From NCBI GenBank assembly GCA_035063885.1, contig JAPSFM010000009.1, forward strand, positions 1-64,000: a stretch of 64,000 nucleotides of DNA. The letters are read 5' to 3'. The DNA is from CAADGY01 sp900696665 (GTDB taxonomy: Bacteria > Acidobacteriota > Terriglobia > Bryobacterales > Bryobacteraceae). This document shows, piece by piece, positions 61,798-64,000 of the stretch. The position numbers and the translations under genes were made by a program. Each line of letters begins with the position of its first letter. The stretch's first letter is position 1. The notes beneath the pieces were generated by a model. That model had not been told where the DNA came from. It worked only from the letters and a program-made list of their open reading frames with translations, and ran no database searches.

Positions 61798-61832
61798 ATT
61801 TCGATGATCGCTTAATTATCGAAATATGTCAA
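61796..61832 (-). promoter_or_regulatory. arsR promoter and palindromic ArsR operator
   Basis: On the minus strand, TTGACA (61827-61832) and GATCAT (61804-61809) are separated by 17 bases. A perfect ten-base inverted repeat, ATATTTCGAT (61796-61805) and ATCGAAATAT (61818-61827), with a 12-base centre covers the region from the -35 to the start codon. This is where an autoregulating ArsR dimer should bind. Confidence 0.7.
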
Positions 61833-61918
61833 GAACTATTTTCCGGCTGTCGTCCCACCGTTGATTTCATCCTGTTCAGAACGATACGCTAGGGGCAAGC
61901 CGAATAGGACCGAATCAT

Positions 61919-63127
61919 ATGAAACTTTCGCGCCGCTCTCTTTTTGCGGTCGGGCTCGGTTCTGCCCTTACCGCCTGCTCCGGATCCAAGGAAACCGAAA
62001 CCACCGAAGCATCCACCGGCAACAAGCTCCCTCTCGAAGAATTTCAGCCAAAGAGCATGCTCGTTACGCCGCAGAACCAGAAGCCTCGCGCCAAGTACCC
62101 TGTCATCGACGTTCACACGCATCTCGGCGCAGTTTTCGGACGCGAACGCACACCCGGTCCTAACGGCCCCAGCCCTGAGGCCGTGCAGCAGCTCGATCAG
62201 ATCTTAGGCTGGATGAACGATCTGAATATGAAAACGCTGGTCAACCTTACCGGCGGTTATGGAGATGCCCTGAAAAATAACATCGCCACGCTGTCGCGCG
62301 GCAAGTATGAAGGGCGCTTCGCAAATTGTGTGGTTCCGGCGTGGGACCGGATCAGAGAACCGGATTATCCCCGCTGGCAGGCGGAGGAACTTTCACGCGC
62401 CCGGGACGCCGGCGCTATCGGCCTGAAGATCTCCAAAACCCTCGGCCTCTATCTGCGGGAGAACGGCAAAGAAGGGCCGCTCGTCAAAATCGACGATCCC
62501 CGCTTCGATCCGATGTGGGAAGCCGCTGGCAAGCTGAAGCTGCCGGTGATGATACACATCGCCGATCCGGACGCATTCTTCACTCCCATCGACCGGTTCA
62601 ACGAACGTTGGGAGGAGCTGGCCAATCACCCCAACTGGTCCTTCTACGGCAAAGATTTCCCACCGAAGCAGGCACTGCTGGATGCGCGCAATCGCGTCAT
62701 CGAGCGGCATCCGCGCACGACCTTCGTCGGCTTGCACGTGGCAAATCACCCGGAAAACCTCGACGACGTTTCCGCCTGGTTGAAGAAATATCCCAACATG
62801 CATTGCGAGATCGGCGCCCGCCTTGGTGAACTGGGCCGGCAGCCTCGCCGGGCGCGCCGGTTCTTCGAAGAGTTCCAGGACCGCATCATGTTCGGCACCG
62901 ATGCAACGCCGAATGGAACCAGTGTTCCGCAGCAGGACCTGAAACCTGGCATGTTTCAATGCTATTTCCGGTTCCTCGAAACCGCGGACGAGTACTTCGA
63001 TTACGCTCCCAGCGAAGTACCCCCGCAAGGCCGCTGGAAAATTTACGGCATCGAGTTGCCTGACTCGATCCTCAAAAAGGTGTACCACAATAACGCCGCC
63101 AGGCTTCTGGGATGGAAAACGATATGA
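61919..63127 (+). CDS. Tat-exported lipoprotein amidohydrolase (Amidohydro_2)
   Basis: The 402-residue protein begins MKLSRRSLFAVGLGSALTAC, a twin-arginine signal with lipobox (LTAC). It has the HxH motif in 'VIDVHTHLGAVFG', a possible metal His in 'LPVMIHIADPD' and 'FVGLHVANHPE', and the catalytic Asp in 'IMFGTDATPNG', as in the ACMSD-like Amidohydro_2 family, which decarboxylates or hydrolyses aromatic or lactone substrates. Its stop overlaps the next gene's ATG (ATGA), so the two products probably work in one pathway. Confidence 0.92.
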   Translation: MKLSRRSLFAVGLGSALTACSGSKETETTEASTGNKLPLEEFQPKSMLVTPQNQKPRAKYPVIDVHTHLGAVFGRERTPGPNGPSPEAVQQLDQILGWMNDLNMKTLVNLTGGYGDALKNNIATLSRGKYEGRFANCVVPAWDRIREPDYPRWQAEELSRARDAGAIGLKISKTLGLYLRENGKEGPLVKIDDPRFDPMWEAAGKLKLPVMIHIADPDAFFTPIDRFNERWEELANHPNWSFYGKDFPPKQALLDARNRVIERHPRTTFVGLHVANHPENLDDVSAWLKKYPNMHCEIGARLGELGRQPRRARRFFEEFQDRIMFGTDATPNGTSVPQQDLKPGMFQCYFRFLETADEYFDYAPSEVPPQGRWKIYGIELPDSILKKVYHNNAARLLGWKTI

Positions 63128-64000
63128 CGGAACTTATAGGGTTGGACAGGCGGGACTTGCTGAAGACAGGTCTCAGCATAACCGCGGCAGCGTACTCACC
63201 GCTGGGCGCCCAACAAAGGGAATCTATCCGCATCGGCTTCGTTGGCACCGGCGGACGCGGCACCAGTTTGTTGCGGAACCTGTTGAAGCTGGATGGCGTA
63301 AGGGTCAACGCCCTCTGCGACATCAATGAGGCGAACCTGGCTCGCGCACAGAAACTTGTGGCGGATGCCGGCCAGCCGAAACCGGAAGGCTATTCAAAAA
63401 GCGAGACCGACTGGCGCAATCTCTGCGAGCGCAAAGACCTGGATATCGTGTTCAACGCCACTCCCTGGCAGTGGCACACACCCATTGCAGTAGCCGCCAT
63501 GAAAGCTGGAAAGGACACCGCCACGGAAGTGCCCGCCGCGCTTACCGTGGACGAGTGCTGGGAACTGGTTGAGACGTCGGAGAAAACCGGCAGGCACTGC
63601 GCCATGCTGGAGAACGACTGCTACTACCGCGAAGTTCTCATGATCCTCACCATGATTCGCGCGGGCGTGCTGGGTGAGCCGCTGATGGCCGAAGCCGGAT
63701 ACCTGCACGATCTCCGCACGGTGAAGTTCAACACTGTGCCGCATGGGGAACCGTGGCGCCTGGAGCCCACCATCAAGCGCAACGGCAACCTGTATCCCAC
63801 GCATCCGATGGGTCCCATGGCGTGGTGGCTCGATATCAATCGTGGCGACCGGATGACTTACCTGGTCTCGATGAGCTCCAGGCACGCGGCGATGAAAGAG
63901 TTCGCTATCCGCGAATTCGGTCCCAACGACTGGCGCTCCAAAACCGATTACGCGCTGGGCGATGTCAATGTCACCCTGATCCGGACCGAAGAAGGAAAAA
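63124..64000 (+). CDS. GH109-like Gfo/Idh/MocA protein (3' end outside window)
   Basis: From ATG 63124 the frame is open to the window edge (292 codons). A Tat-like signal (LDRRDLLKTGLSI) is followed by the Rossmann motif 'RIGFVGTGGRGT'. The segments 'MLENDCYYREVLMILTMI', 'EAGYLHDLR', 'NGNLYPTHPMGPMAWWLDIN' and 'GDRMTYLVSMSS' closely follow the GH109 pattern of NAD-dependent alpha-N-acetylgalactosaminidases. Where EKP occurs in most relatives, this protein reads 'ATEVPAAL', another GH109 trait. The start overlaps the amidohydrolase stop (ATGA). Exact substrate unproven. Confidence 0.9.
   Translation, partial: MTELIGLDRRDLLKTGLSITAAAYSPLGAQQRESIRIGFVGTGGRGTSLLRNLLKLDGVRVNALCDINEANLARAQKLVADAGQPKPEGYSKSETDWRNLCERKDLDIVFNATPWQWHTPIAVAAMKAGKDTATEVPAALTVDECWELVETSEKTGRHCAMLENDCYYREVLMILTMIRAGVLGEPLMAEAGYLHDLRTVKFNTVPHGEPWRLEPTIKRNGNLYPTHPMGPMAWWLDINRGDRMTYLVSMSSRHAAMKEFAIREFGPNDWRSKTDYALGDVNVTLIRTEEGK

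Noticed and set aside
1..64000. tRNA, rRNA and CRISPR array
   Set aside because: I saw no tRNA-like T-loop or anticodon arrangement, no rRNA signature and no evenly spaced direct repeats. A covariance-model scan would be decisive.

Overview
The window looks like chromosomal DNA of an Acidobacteriota member, most likely of the Bryobacterales/Solibacter type. This is inferred from the GC-rich coding, from Tat-exported Gfo/Idh/MocA oxidoreductases paired with ThuA and TIM-barrel isomerases, from a CarboxypepD_reg/TonB-type receptor, from the 'GWSPDGKG' C-terminal remnant typical of acidobacterial TolB-like kinases and regulators, from a DUF6788/ISKra4-type transposase remnant, and from the many propeller, amidohydrolase and lectin genes. 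No rRNA, tRNA, CRISPR array or replication origin was seen.

Layout. (1) 1-4200, minus strand: a tightly coupled catabolic operon (Gfo/Idh/MocA, TIM-barrel isomerase, ThuA lipoprotein, and a ceramidase-like protein running off the left edge), joined by ATGA overlaps. (2) 4.3-12.7 kb: a LysR regulator divergent from gltB-gltD (glutamate synthase), then a convergent ROK sugar kinase. (3) 13.4-14.6 kb: a two-gene encapsulin nanocompartment, an encapsulated ferritin with a C-terminal targeting tail plus the shell protein. (4) 15.9-20.5 kb, minus strand: a GldA-type ATPase, a fused GldF/GldG permease and a DUF4340 protein. (5) 20.5-25.3 kb: a gene graveyard with a PEP-CTERM remnant, a broken and internally inverted transposase, a 3'-truncated C5 DNA methyltransferase and a frameshifted TonB-receptor gene; the last two meet tail to tail at about 22.91 kb. 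(6) 25.5-31.9 kb: MoxR, DUF58, BatA-like and large vWA proteins. (7) 32.2-36.2 kb: an unknown protein, glgA, trxA, a GT2 enzyme and a YdcH-like protein. (8) 36.3-41.9 kb, minus strand: DtxR-type regulator, TPR protein, MFS transporter and a three-part glycosyltransferase-acetyltransferase fusion. (9) 42-46.7 kb: an amidohydrolase followed by a paralogue without its metal ligands, a RodZ-like protein and a GH100/amylo-glucosidase-like enzyme. (10) 46.8-53.8 kb: LytTR regulator, inositol-phosphate synthase, epimerase, beta-helix protein, GH62-like enzyme and an M24-fold protein with altered ligands. (11) 53.8-60.5 kb: a one-piece propeller sensor kinase with NarL-type regulator, then a 960-residue secreted mosaic protein (propeller, cysteine-rich repeats, hydrophobic helical region, mannose-lectin domain). 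(12) 60.6-61.8 kb: arsR-arsM with a perfect palindromic operator. (13) 61.9-64 kb: a Tat lipoprotein amidohydrolase coupled to a GH109-like oxidoreductase that runs off the right edge.

The genes suggest a heterotroph that degrades plant or microbial polysaccharides (GH62, GH109-like, beta-helix, sugar kinase, sugar isomerases), stores glycogen, assimilates ammonium by GOGAT, stores iron in encapsulins and methylates arsenic. The most novel candidates are the 960-residue secreted mosaic protein beside its own two-component system, the active/inactive amidohydrolase pair, the glycosyltransferase-GNAT fusion, and two probable leaderless regulator genes whose palindromic operators overlap their promoters.
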